Shown here piece by piece: positions 23,913 through 35,100 of a stretch of 64,000 nucleotides of DNA. This DNA is from Euglena gracilis (taxonomy: Eukaryota > Euglenida > Euglenophyceae > Euglenales). Numbering within the stretch: position 1 is the first letter of the stretch; each line of letters starts with the position of its first letter. The notes beneath the pieces were generated by a model that was not told the DNA's origin, made no database searches, and worked only from the letters and a program-made list of their open reading frames with translations. The DNA is taken from positions 86,035,904 to 86,099,903 of the forward strand of contig CP154956.1 in assembly GCA_039621445.1 (NCBI GenBank). The letters run 5' to 3'. The position numbers and the translations under genes are program-made.

Positions 23913-24495
23913 TCGGATGGTCCCAGCCACCTGGGGTGATGGCGATGGCCTGGTGGCGGGGTGTTCACCCGGAGCTCCTGCCCTGTGGTCTACCATGGAG
24001 TGGAATGTAATGGGATGGGAAGCAGGGATTTTTGAAAGGGTTGAACCCCGGGAGCAGGCTGGGTGGAGGGTGGGTTGGGGCCCCCAGCGAGTGGGTGCGC
24101 CAAGGGTCAGGTTTTTGCCTGGCCGAAGGCCGCACCGGAAAGAAATTTCAGTGTTTTCGGCCGGTTTTGGCGGGATTTTGGGTGGGTGGGTGGGTGGATG
24201 TTTGACCCCCGGGCGGGGGGGGGGGGGTATAAAAATAAAAAGTGGGTGGGGGGGGTTGGGCCCGGGAAAAAGTGCCCCCCGGGGGGTCACTGAGTGAATC
24301 TTGAAGGCTGCCCTATGACATTTTTTTTGTATTTTTGACCTGGTAATTTTGTATTTTTGGCCCCAACATATTTTTACTCCAAAATTGACCCCCCCCCCAA
24401 GGATCCCCAAGATCCCCTCCCCAGTGGGGGGTGGGGGGGTACCCTTGTGGGTAGGAAGACCCCCCTCCCCCCCAGATTTAAAACAAATTCTTTTA
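22316..24495. other. unassigned, with small repeats
   Basis: No supported gene. A GT array lies at about 23873-23910. About 23170-23450 is a T-rich repeat ending GTGTCGCGTTTTTCGAGG, a terminus shared with 25.59, 54.10, 61.05 and 63.72 kb. About 24160-24310 is related to about 32215-32375. Confidence 0.5.
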
Positions 24496-24935
24496 CCCCC
24501 CCTATGTCCAACGACCCCCCTATGTCCAACGACCACCCCCCGGTCAGAGGACACTTTTTCGGAGGTTTGATGTTTTTTTGCAGGTGTGCGAAAGCCAGAG
24601 GTTTTCCAGCCCTGAAAGGCTTTTCTTCCGCCCTTGTCCTCTACCCCGCAGCCCATCGTCCATTAAAATGTTCCCTCCGGGTCGTCCAAGGTTGCCAATT
24701 TTGGGTGCTATTTGAGTAAATATTTGTTGACAGGGCTGGAAATGGGGGCATGAAGCGACGGAAGTAAAATTTTGACCTGTTTGGGGGGGTTTCGGCAAAC
24801 TTTTTTTTCCCGACCCCGTGTCCAACAACCACCCCCCCCCCCCCGGTCAGAGGACACCTTTTTGGTCACTACCCTATGTCCAACGACCGCCCGGTCAGAG
24901 GACAGAGATTACCGGTCGTTGGACATAGGGGGGGG
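24496..24935. mobile_element. TATGTCC-ended TIR element, short copy
   Basis: Left end is a C run plus TATGTCCAACGACC, right end its inverse GGTCGTTGGACATA plus a G run. Internal pieces GGTCAGAGGACA also repeat. It matches the longer copy at 29622-30241 except that about 190 bp around AGGAGTTTTGTGCATTATGG are absent. Non-coding. Confidence 0.82.
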
Positions 24936-25220
24936 CGGGGAAATCCCTGATGGAAAGGGAAGGGGGAAGCAATAATGGGTTTTTAACAGTGGAATGATAG
25001 TCACCAGCTCATCTGAACGAGGAACGTTCTGGCAGTAGATCGATTTGTGTAGGAAGCGGATGAAACGTCCACTGCGACATCCCCCCCAGAGTTCTTCTTC
25101 CGACCCACCCCATCTCTCCCCTTAGACAAACACATTGCAAGTGAATAGTCCCCTCGTGACGCGTTGCAGTTTCCGGATCGGTTCAGCTGATGTTGGTGCC
25201 AGTCGTCCTTAAATGTCACC
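24936..25220. other. unassigned sequence
   Basis: No supported feature. Confidence 0.4.
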
Positions 25221-25620
25221 CGGGGAGGGGGGGCACAATTGTGTTTTTTTTCGATTTTTTTTGTGTTTTCGGTTTTGGTAACATTTGTGTTTTTTGCCCT
25301 TTTTTACGCTTTTTTTGCGTTCTTTTCTGTTTGTTTGTTGTTGTTTTTTCGCGTTTTACTTTTTTTCGTTTTTTTTTGCTTTTTTTGCTTTTTTTCCGCG
25401 TTTTTTGTGGGGTTTTTTGTGCTCTCGGTTTTGGTAAAATTTGTCTTTTTGCGTTTTTTATGTTTTTTTTGCATTTTTTTGTGTTTTCTTTGCGTTTTTT
25501 TGTGTGTGTTTTTTCCGCTTTTTTTTTCGTTTTTTTGCTTTTTTTTTTGAGTTTTTTTTGTGGTTTTTTTGCGCTTTTTTGTTTTTTTTTGTGTCGCATT
25601 CTTTGAGGGTCCATGTTGCC
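25221..25620. repeat. T-rich low-complexity tract
   Basis: Dozens of TTTTTTGCG/TTTTTTGTG units. It ends in GTGTCGCATTCTTTGAGGG, a terminus seen at several other places in the window, so it is probably the variable interior of a dispersed repeat. Long open frames on both strands here are artefacts of the composition. Confidence 0.8.
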
Positions 25621-26242
25621 CCCCCTGCTCCCAGGGGGGCGGTGGTATCAATATGCACCCCTTCCCAGTCGCCTCCCCGCCGCAGAACGCCCAAGCCTCT
25701 GCGGCCTGTCGGTCCCCTCCCACACGACGTTGCCGTGTACTCAGTGAACTCGCCTGTCGTGACGACCTCAGGGACAGGCCGGGGGGTGGGGTGGCAGATG
25801 GCGGTCGTTACCCAGGGAGGCACCCGCGGAGGGGGTCCCTTGGGGGTCGGGTAGCTGACCGATGTGCCACAGCCACGGACACAACGAACGTCTGTCGTCA
25901 CGTTGCTTGAGAATGGAACCAATCCCCCCCCCCCCCGAAACTGAAGGGGCCAGGAAAAATTTCGTTTTTGGAAAAGAGACGGATACCAGGCCAAAATTGG
26001 TGAAAATCCCTGACATTTTTGAGAATAGAACAGAAAGGCTTACTTTTGGAAAATTATTGAACCCTTTTTCATGTTCATCACACGAAAACATGCCAAAAAT
26101 GTGCAATATGCTCAAAAAAATGGGAAAGGGGGGCACTTTTTGTTCGTTTTCCGGCGCTGTGCGCTAGAATTTTTTTTGTCTTTTTTGGAACCTGCGACCA
26201 TACCCAACCCCTGGTGGTCGCTGAGCTCTTATCCCTTTACGG
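25621..26242. other. unassigned, possible exon near 25.67-25.80 kb
   Basis: A + frame reading PKPLRPVGPLPHDVAVYS with VNSPVVTTSGTG looks more protein-like than its surroundings, but splice sites are not convincing. The rest is unassigned. Confidence 0.3.
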
Positions 26243-26630
26243 GTCACATCCCCGGCGAGCAACTGCTGATTCATGCATTCCGAGTCTACAACACCACAGG
26301 TTGCATCACGGCACACCACCTGTCCCATTGTCGGCCTATGCACAAAACTGGTTACCCGAGCCTCCATGGAGGCTCCAGGGAGGCTGGTTATCTGAGCCTC
26401 CTGGAGCCTCCTGGAGGCTCCCTTAAAGGGAGCCTCCCTGGAGGCTGGTTGCCTGAGCCTCCCTGGAGGCTCCCTAAAAGGGAGCCTCCCTGGAGGCTGG
26501 TTACCTGGAGCCTCCCTGGAGCCTCCCTGGAGCCTCCCTCTGGGGAGCCTCCCTGGAGGCTGGTTACCTGAGGAGCCTCCTGGAGCCTCCTTGGAGCCTC
26601 TGGCAGGTAACCAATTTTGTACACAGGCCA
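26243..26630. repeat. duplicated segment A with GGAGCCTCC repeats
   Basis: A ~120-bp segment (GTCACATCCCC, GCGAGCAACTGCTGATTC, ACACCACCTGTCCCA, TATGCACAAAACTGG) is followed by tandem GGAGCCTCCCTGGAGGCT palindromic units. The same order occurs at 28651-28880. Confidence 0.9.
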
Positions 26631-26859
26631 TGTTCGGCCCTCCACCTCTGCATCCGCTATATATTTACGCACACAAGTCACGTTTGCCCGTTTGCTATTT
26701 ACGCCATGTCCGCCAATTGCAGAATTAGTTGAAAACCATTTATCCATTTGCCACAAAGACGCCATGTCCGCCTGATTTTGCTTTTACCGTTTACCCGTTT
26801 GCTATTTACGCCTTGTCCGCCAAATTTTGTCCTCACAAAAGGATGTTGTTATTGGGGAG

Positions 26860-27050
26860 CAGGGGAGGGGGGAGGGGGGGGGGGAGGGGGGGGGGGGGGT
26901 GGGGGAGGGGGTGGGGGAGGGGGGTAGGGGAGAGGGGAAGGGGGTGGGGGAGGGGGGTCCGGGGAGGAGGGGGGCGGGGGGGGAGGGGGGCGGGGGGAGG
27001 GGGCCGCAGGCCTCCCCCCCCCCCTCCCCGCTCCCCCCCTCCCCATCGGG
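26860..27050. repeat. G-rich / C-rich low-complexity tract
   Basis: GGGGGAGG units on the + strand turning into a short C-rich end, one strand nearly all purine. No gene. Confidence 0.9.
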
Positions 27051-27476
27051 CACAGCCAAATGAACACCATTTTGGATTTCACGTGACCCTTTTTTGCACG
27101 GCAAATGATTTAGGTACAATTCTGGCCGAATAAATTCATTTTCGGTTTCGATTAAGCTCTATGTTTCCTCCCAGCCTCCCATTACACCCATCTTGGCTTT
27201 TTGGCAAAATGTTTCATATTTTTGTTAATTTGGGCCATTTTGCTTTGATTTGAGCAAATATTGGGCTAATTTGGGTCAATATGAACACCGTTATGGCATT
27301 TTTGGTCATTTTGTGCATTTTGGTGATTTTGGGTATTTTGGGGTGTTTTTCTGAAATTTTTGTGGACATTGTTGGCATTTTTGGGCTATTTAAGGTTATT
27401 TGAAGCTATTTAGGTCATTTGGTTGGTCTTTGGGGCTTTTGTGGCCATTTTGGTTTGGTTGTGAGCCAATGGATGC

Positions 27477-28600
27477 AGGCATTAGGCAAGATGCAGATAT
27501 GGACAAGGTGCAGATGCTGGACAAGATGCAGACGCTGGACAAGATGCAGACGCTGGACAAGATGCAAATTTGGATGAGGTGTAGTGGTTGCGGATGCTGG
27601 ACAAGATGTATTATGCCAAACAAGATGCAGATGCTGGGCAAGATGCAGTGGTCGCAGATGCTGGACAAGATGCAGATACTAGACAAGATGCAGTGGACGC
27701 AGATACTGGACGAGATGCAGATGCTGGACAAAATGCAGACGCTGGACAAGACGCAGATGTTGGACAAGATGCCGTGGACGCAGATGCTGGACAAGATGCA
27801 GATGCTGGACAAAATGCAGACACTGGACAAGATGCAGATGCTGGACAAGATGCAATGGTTGCAGATGCTGGACAAGATGCAGATGCCAGACAAGATGCAG
27901 ACGTTGGACAAGATGCAGATGCCGGACAAGATGCAGTGGTTGCAGATGCTGAACAGGATGCAGATGCTGGACAATATGCAGACGCTGGACGGACAAGATG
28001 CAGATGCCGGACAAGATGCCGTGGACGCAGATGCTGGACAAGGTGCAAATGCTGGACAAAATGCAGACGCTGGACAAGATGCAATGATTGCAGATGTTGG
28101 ACAAGATGCAGGTATTGGACAAGATGCAGACACTGGACAAGATGCAGATGCTGGACAAGATGCAATGGTTGCAGATGTTGGACAAGATGCAAATGCTGGA
28201 CAAAATGCAGACGTTGGACAAGATGCAGATGCCGGGCAAGAATGCAGTGGTTGCAGATGCAGGACAAGATGCGCACGCTGGACAAGATGCAGTGGTTGCA
28301 GATGCTGAACAGGATGCAGATGCTAGACAAGATGCAGTGGATGCAGATACTGGACGAGATGCAGATGTTGGACAAGATGTAGATGTTGGACAAAAGAGGA
28401 CAATATAGGACAACATGCAGTGGTTGTAGATATTGGACAAGATGCAATGGATGCAGGTACTGGACAAGGTGTAGATACTGGACAAGGTGCAGAGACCACA
28501 CAACATGCAAATATTGGACAAGACGTTTGCACTTGACAAGATGCAAACACCGGACAAGATTCAAATGCTAGTCAAGATGCAGATGTTGTCCAGATGTTTC
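27477..28600. repeat. 18-bp minisatellite
   Basis: About 60 units of GATGCAGATGCTGGACAA with point variants and occasional indels. The unit is a multiple of three and stop-poor, so frames stay open on both strands (for example Asp-Ala-Asp-Ala-Gly-Gln repeats). Changing frames and the lack of flanking gene structure argue for a tandem repeat rather than a protein gene. Duplicated segments A and B flank it. Confidence 0.92.
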
Positions 28601-28650
28601 ACATCTCTTCTTCTTGTGCCTCGCTGTTCCTGCATTATCCCATTATCCAT

Positions 28651-28880
28651 GTCACATCCCCAGCGAGCAACTGCTGATTCATGCATTCCCAGTCTACACC
28701 ACCTGCATCACCCAGATTGCATCACGGCACACCACCTGTCCCACTGTCGGCCTATGCACAAAACTGGTTACCCGAGCCTCCCTGGAGCCTCCATGGAGGC
28801 TCCCCTCCAGGGAGGCTCCAGGGAGGCTGGTTATCTAAGCCTCCCTGGAGCCTCCTTGGAGCCTCCGGTAGGTAACCTCC
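28651..28880. repeat. duplicated segment B with GGAGCCTCC repeats
   Basis: Second copy of the 26243-26630 segment in the same orientation with a few substitutions and a ~10-bp insertion (CTGCATCACC), again followed by GGAGCCTCC-type repeats. Confidence 0.9.
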
Positions 28881-29621
28881 AGGGCAGGATTCCATTTTTG
28901 CGGTAGACCCTGAGAGCAAAGCTTACCCCTGGGGAAAAGGGGGGGTCGGACCCCCCCTGTCCCCTCGGGCCGGGTCGGACCCCCCCCTGTCCCCTCGGGC
29001 CGGGTGAAGAGTGGGCTTGTTAAAAGAATGCCAACAATTCACACCCGCGCAATGTCAACCCCTGAAAGTGAGAATTTCCAGCTGACATTGTTGGATGTTG
29101 GTACTCCCCCCCACACACCCACCCCCCCCATCCGTGCTTTTGACCCTCCTTAAACAGGTACAGTGCCGATGCTTCCCTGTGAACGACCGGTCTCTGAGGA
29201 GCGTTGCTCTCACTGCCACACCCCACCGACACTCCCGGCCTCGCCTCCTCATCGCTTTTCCCCCACCCCCACCGCCTCAACCAGGCTTCTTTTTTTAGAA
29301 AGCACAAACCTCCGTGCAGGCGCTGCGGATGAAACGGAACGGGTTGGCGATTGGGGGAGACATTTTTGACAGGTGGAACTACAGCACCGCCACCCCCCCC
29401 CGCGCACCAGATGCATCGGATGCATCCGGCGGGAATGGTTTTTTAAATAAAAAGGCAGATTTCTGAGTCAGAATCCCCTTGTTAAGCAGCGTGTATCTCA
29501 TAATGCACACGGTCTGGAATCTCTGTCCAGAGAAATTCCAAGTCGAGACAAGAAGCTCCACGCAGGGAGAATTTGGGTCTGCACTCTGGAGGCAGGAGTC
29601 TGGTGACTCTTGCTCTTCTTA
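28881..29621. other. unassigned sequence
   Basis: Two tandem copies of CCCCCTGTCCCCTCGGGCC near 28950-29000. Otherwise nothing supported. Confidence 0.4.
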
Positions 29622-30241
29622 CCCCCCCCCCCTATGTCCAACGACCCCCTATGTCCAACGACCCCCCCCCGGTCAGAGGACATCTTTTCGGAGGTTTGAT
29701 GTTTTTTTTGCAGGTGTGCGAAAACCGGAGGTTTGCCAGCCCTGAAAGGCTTTTCTTCCCCCCCTTGTCCTCTACCCCGCAGCCCATCGTCCATTAAAAT
29801 GTTCCCTCCGAGGAGTTTTGTGCATTATGGGAGATAGTGCCTGCGGTTATTGAAGGAGCTTCACCACACTCCCAACATTCCACCGTGACATTTTCGGGTG
29901 TTTGCCAGGTTGTATGATGCAGTGAAGATGGTTTGCATTTTCCTTGCATGTTCTCTTGATGTGATCTCCGCAACAAAATTGTCCAAGGATGCCAGTTTTG
30001 GGTGTTATTTGAGTAAATATTTGTAGACAGGGCTGGAAATGGGGGCTCAAAGCGCCGGAAGGAAAATTTTGAACTTTTGGGGGGGGGGGGGTTCAGAAAA
30101 CTTTTTTTCCCGACCCCGTGTCCAACGACCCCCCCCCCCCGGTCAGAGGACACTTTTTGGTCACCACCCTATGTCCAACGACCGCCCCCCCCCCCCCGGT
30201 CAGAGGACAGAGGTTACCGGTCGTTGGACATAGGGGGGGGC
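29622..30241. mobile_element. TATGTCC-ended TIR element, long copy
   Basis: Same termini as 24496-24935, with right end GGACATAGGGGGGGG followed by CGGGG. TA precedes the left C run and follows CGGGG at the right (CGGGG then TACTGG), compatible with a TA duplication if CGGGG is part of the element. It carries about 190 bp absent from the short copy. No coding capacity. Confidence 0.82.
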
Positions 30242-32702
30242 GGGGTACTGGTCCAACAGCCCCAACAGATACGGAACCCCCTCCCTTGGCCCGCCCGAAA
30301 GTGGAACCGTTGGGTCAATTTGGGGGGGGGGGGGCAGAGAGGGGAAAATATGCAGTGCAGTTTTTGCAGTTTTTTTTTGCAGTTTTTTGCAGGGTTTTTT
30401 TTTGCAGTTTTTGACTGGCCCGTGTGCAGTTTCTCCCCTCCCTGGGGGGTTACAAGGAGCCTGGCCCCAAACACCACGCGGATTGTGTGTCCAGTTCGCC
30501 CCTCCTGGGCGACGGTGGAGGTCCAGCCAGCGCTGGCCACGGCCACAATTACAATCTTGACCCCACCCAAGGCACCACGCGTCGTTGCGACACCCCGTCC
30601 CGTAGCATTTCTGTACATTGCTGTTTCCCGGGCAATTTTCCAAGGTTATTTTGCAATTCTATAACTGATTTGGCCCACATTTATTCATGCTCACCAGTTC
30701 CCATGAATTTTCGCTCCATTTTCCCCGAAACTTTATGCCTTGGTGTGTTACCCAACAGTTGGCTCAAATTGTCTTGTTTGGTTGTTCGTGCATTTTTCTG
30801 GATCACTTTTTTTTCTGTATTTCAATGTTTGCCGTTTTCTCCTTTATTTTTTCCTGTTTTTCAGACTTGTCCAAATCAACTGCCACCCTCCTGCACGGGC
30901 TCTTGCAATCTGTATCTTTGACAAAACACTTTTTTTTACAGATTTTTTCGGTATCAAATTCGAAAATTCGGACAAATTTGGAGATTTTTTCAGGTGGAGA
31001 GTAAGGGAAATAAAACTCTTGGCAGGCAAAAGGAGGGGGTCTGGAACATAGAGGCCAACCAGACCCTTTCCGGGCCTCGGTCCTGGCCCACCCCCCCCCA
31101 GTGTTCGGCCAATCCAGCCATCCTGCTCCCCCACCCTTCCTCAAAGACCCAACCTCAAAAAGAAAACCCTTCCTGCGGCTCCCTCCAATGACAAGCAGTG
31201 GGGTGGCATTCCAGCAACATCCCCGACCCCCCGAATAATAACCTACCTCAAATAGTGGCCCCCGTAATACCTCCCTCTTGGATTTTAACCAAAAATCCGA
31301 AACTAATAGCCCCCCCAAGATTTTAACCGAGCCCGTGGGGCTATTATTTAGGGGTGTTTGGTATCCTCGTGATTGCAATATTGTGTGGTTACTCCGCGCG
31401 CCACAGGTCAAGTCACCATTTTTCCCCAATGATGCATTTTGGCTGCTGTTGAGCCCCCCTCCCACATCCAGCGCTGCAGCTGCCCTCTTTTGCACACCCT
31501 CCATCCAACCGCTCCTCCAGGCCTTTTACTGTTGCTCCCTGAAAATTCTCTGCTTTCTGACGGAGATCTTCGCCTTTATCCCGGTTGTGAGGGGAGAGGT
31601 TGGTGGAGTCGTCTTTGCTTCAAAGACTCCCCAACTGAACCTGCAAGGACTCTTAGGTTCGTTTTTTTTTCCCAATAATCAGGCTCTTCAGATGTCTGTG
31701 TTATTACTCGTTGTTGACAAAATTTTGCATTCGTGCTGGATGAGCAATTTGAAAGCCGCTGGAATGAAATGGCATGTTTGGGAGGATAAGCCATGTCTGG
31801 CTGTGTTGAAGGGCGCTGACTTGCGATGAGACAACTTCCGGGGGGTTTGCTTCATCCGATGTCAGGAAGCAAAAGTGAAGGTTGGAATACATTTGGTGCA
31901 GCAGCGGGTGCAAAGCTCAGAGGTTCACAGACATTTTGGGCCTCGTCTCGGACAGCGGCGAGTCCTCTTGCTGCTGTGGCATTGTTTGCTCTTCCTCTTG
32001 TGTAATATGGGATTTGCTGCCAGCCGGCATCTCCCCATCGCCCCTGAAACATGGGTTCATTTAACACCCGTGCGATCCCTCCTCCCAAAGGTTGGTTTTG
32101 AGAATGAGAGGGAGGGTTCGGGCTGCTGGAAGCCTCTAGGGGGAAGGGAGGGGTGCCCAACAGGTCAGTCCAACCTGGCGGGCCAACAATGGCGGGCCGG
32201 AAATAAATTTTAAAGGATTTTCAGCCAATTTTGGGTGGGCTTTGGTGGGTGAGTGGGTGAGTCGACCCCCCCCCCCCGCTGTGCGGGGTGGTGCTTGGGT
32301 GGGTTTCAAACGCAGCAGGTGGGTGAGTTTGGGCCCCGGGAAAAATTGTCCGCCAGGCGGTCATTGAGTGAATCTACGCTGGGGAACGCCCCGCCATTTG
32401 AAATGGCCGCCGACCCGGCCTCTTCCACCACACACGTCGCCTGCATCCTTACCCTAACTTACTTCAGTTCCCCATAAGGATGCTGCAGTCCTGGCTGGGG
32501 CCCTGGAGAGCTTTCTGGAAACGCCCAAAGCCAGCCAGCGACAGTGAGGTGAATTCAAAACCAGACGCCAGGAACCTTCCAGTTCATGACATTTATTCCC
32601 GCCGTTCTGGAGGACCATGTAAATAGGTTATTATTAATTAAGAATTAAAAAATAAAATTGAAAAGAGTGTCGGAATGTTGGGCCAGTGTTTGGCCTGCTT
32701 AA
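30242..32702. other. unassigned, with possible exon fragments
   Basis: A segment at about 30500-30610 follows an acceptor-like GTGTCCAG and reads as protein-like sequence in more than one frame, so no call is made. About 31230-31350 holds a C-run / AATAATA palindromic piece. About 31500-31860 has an open + frame without recognisable features. Confidence 0.35.
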
Positions 32703-32812
32703 ATGACAAACATGCACATGCAGGGAATGTGCATGCACATGCACATGCACATGCACATGCAACTGCACATGCACATGCACATGCACATGCACATGCACAT
32801 GCACATGCACAC
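32703..32812. repeat. GCACAT microsatellite
   Basis: Tandem GCACAT/TGCACA hexamers. Confidence 0.95.
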
Positions 32813-33941
32813 TCCCCCCCCCCAAAGGTTGGCCTCCGACTCATTCACTTCGTTTCGTTTCACCCAATTTTGGCCTGTAGCACACGAGGCAGCGATGTAC
32901 TTTCTTCACCCACCCCCCCCCCAGGGATTTGTCACCCCTGCGATTTTGTCACTGATTTCTGGGTCCGCTCATCTTGGGCCCACACATCCATGCCTTGTCA
33001 AAACGCCCTGTCATGAGCCTGCCTGGGAGTTTGCCACCTTGGCCGTCCTGACGAATTTGTTCCTGCGGACAATTTCTTGGGAGGAGGGATGCACGTTCAC
33101 CCCAAGCAACAAACCGTGCTCTGAACCTTTGGCACCTCCACTGGGAAGGCATCCGGCTGCAGTCCGGCTGTGGGGTCGCCATTAGCTCACGCTGCCCCCC
33201 AGCGGCCTTCCGGTGCCGGGGCGAGCCACCCCGGCCCCAGCCAGCGTTCCCGACGCCCCAGGTGAACAGAGGCGATTTTCTCCCGCCTGTGTGCTCCCTG
33301 CCTCCCCCAGGGAACCCCCCCCCCACTGGGTCACAGTGCCTCCCTCCCCAGTTGACCCGTCGCCCTGGTGGCTCCCTCTCGGGTGTGGCGAGAAGCTGCA
33401 TTGGCGGTTGGGTGGTGGTCATCCATACATGAAGCCCGGCTTCCGTTGCTGACTTTGAACGTATCCTTGGCCCCCCTGAAGCGGCTTTTTGGCCGTACCA
33501 TGCAGACTTGGCCTGCGTGTTTGAAGTTTGGCTTGTTTTGTGCAATAGAGGTACTGCAAAAAAAAGATTGGTGAATTATCAGTGAATTCCCTCCAAGCCC
33601 CCCCCCACCTGCAACCCCCACTGTTGCGCGTGGGGTACCATTTTTTTTCAAGCGAAATGGCAAAAACTGGGTGAAATTTTGGCTTGGCCTGGGGGGGGTG
33701 GGGGTGCAGTCACCCGGACCGCTCCACTGCTTAGGTGGGGGGGCTCCTGGACCGGAGGGGGGTATGACCCCCCACCTGCCTTTATATCGAAGCCTGTTCC
33801 CACCCCCCCCCACTGCGGCTTGTGGGGGCCAAATTTTGCAATGTAATGGAAGCACGGGTGCGCTTATTATTGAGGGGGTTAAGGGGGGTGCGCTTCTATT
33901 TGGACCCTACCGATTTTTGTTAGAATTACCATCAAACTGGG
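32813..33941. other. unassigned, ends in split GTGCGCTT MITE
   Basis: No supported gene. About 33690-33830 shares the GGTGGGGGG...ACCTGCC, TTATATCGAA end of the element at 59745-60128. About 33850-33941 is the left half of a GTGCGCTT MITE split by the hAT element that follows. Confidence 0.5.
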
Positions 33942-34185
33942 CAGGGATTCCCTCAGTTTCGTGCCACGAAAAATCACGAAAAATCACGAATCAGCACGAA
34001 AATGGAGCTTTCCCCAAAAACACGAAAAATCACGAAAATCACGAAAAATCACGAATGAGAATTTTTTTGAGACAATGAAATTTTCTTTTGGAAGTGCAAT
34101 TTTTCCTTTTTTTGGAAGTGTAAAGCTGTCCTTTTACTCCCAGCTTTTTAAATTTTTTTTTTGTTTCTGGTCCCTCTTTGCAGTG

Positions 34186-34285
34186 ATGTCATCTTCCGAT
34201 TCTAATGTTCCAAATATGTCTGTGGCGCAAGTTACCAAACAGCGGCGTATTTGGAAGCGTGGGGGAAAGATGACTCCAGGGCCAC
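34186..34285 (+). pseudogene. hAT transposase 5' exon remnant
   Basis: An ATG two bases after an acceptor-like CTTTGCAG opens a frame MSSSDSNVPNMSVAQVTKQ followed by a basic patch RRIWKRGGK. Position near the left end of the hAT element suggests the N-terminus of the lost transposase. No zinc-finger cysteines are seen in this piece. The 3' boundary is uncertain. Confidence 0.45.
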
Positions 34286-34368
34286 AAACAGGGATCTCTC
34301 CAGGCAAATTTGATATTTTTTTTACCAACGTTTTCTTTCCTATGTTGCCATGATCAATGTGCTAGTAG

Positions 34369-34527
34369 GATGTCATGGGAGGATATAGAATATATGTCGT
34401 TGCATCTGTGCAATTGGACTGCAAAGGACCGAATTTGGGTGTTGAGCACAAAGAACTTGGATCCGCGGTCATCGACACCCTATCTCAACTGGGTGTCAGC
34501 TTGAAGAATGTGTATGCTTTTGTGTCA
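34369..34527 (+). pseudogene. hAT transposase (DUF659-like) exon remnant
   Basis: A 159-nt in-frame segment between an acceptor-like GCTAGTAG and a GT at 34528 encodes 53 residues, including VVASVQLDCKGPNLGVEHKE and SAVIDTLSQLGVSLKNVYAF ending FVS. The pattern (hydrophobic strand, ligand loop, helix ending in a V-x-FVS(D) strand) recalls the DUF659 part of hAT transposases, from family knowledge rather than an alignment. It is not joined to any catalytic core, so it is a relic. Confidence 0.55.
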
Positions 34528-35100
34528 GTTAAAGTTCAAAATTGATCGATTTTTATGAAAAGTTACAAATATGATTCCAAAAGATCAAATCAAAAATTGT
34601 GTTCGTTGAACCTGCACCACGATGTTCCAACCACACGAATTTCCATAGCAAAAGCCACCCGTCTTCCCCTCCTTTGAGTCGTCAAAGCCTGCACGGGAAA
34701 GGCTCTACGGCAGGCCGCCGTTATGGTGTTTTGTAACGGCGATGCAGAGCATCGCTTTGTTGCACAGTAAACTGCGGCCGCTGCCACTTTGCGGCAGGCC
34801 GCAACGTTGATTCCATGCAGCTATGGGGCGTTGCCTTGTGTCGAAGAATACTGCAAAACACTCTCTTACACCTGCCAGTTTTGCTTTTTTTGCACTTGGT
34901 ACCTCTGGCCTAGCAGGATCTCATGGGGTACCAGACACTGAATCGACATTATTTCCAATGTAAAAAGTGGAAAACTGCACAAGGGGGCCAAACCGGACGA
35001 TTTTTTTCATAGCACGAAAAATCACGAAAAATCACAAAAAATCACGAAAAATCACGAATGAGAATTTGGGGGTCCCAGCACGAAACAGAGGGAATCCCTG

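Larger units (their letters stand above)
33942..35100. mobile_element. internally deleted hAT element
   Basis: Tips CAGGGATTCCCTC and GAGGGAATCCCTG, extended by an inverted GTTTCGTGC/GCACGAAAC pair. Flanks AAACTGGG and AAATGGGG form an imperfect 8-bp duplication (6 of 8). Subterminal CACGAAAAAT repeats lie inside both ends. The related MITE at 21.2 kb shows the uninterrupted site. Two transposase exon remnants are recognisable. At 1,159 bp it cannot encode a full hAT transposase of about 600-700 residues. Confidence 0.88.

Noticed and set aside
25190-25614. Phe-rich and Lys-rich open frames
   Set aside because: Product of the T-rich tract; no other support.
27400-28564. Open frames of about 260-320 codons on both strands in the 18-bp repeat
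   Set aside because: The unit length is a multiple of three and has few stops, so all frames stay open by chance. No start context, splice signals or non-repetitive domain.
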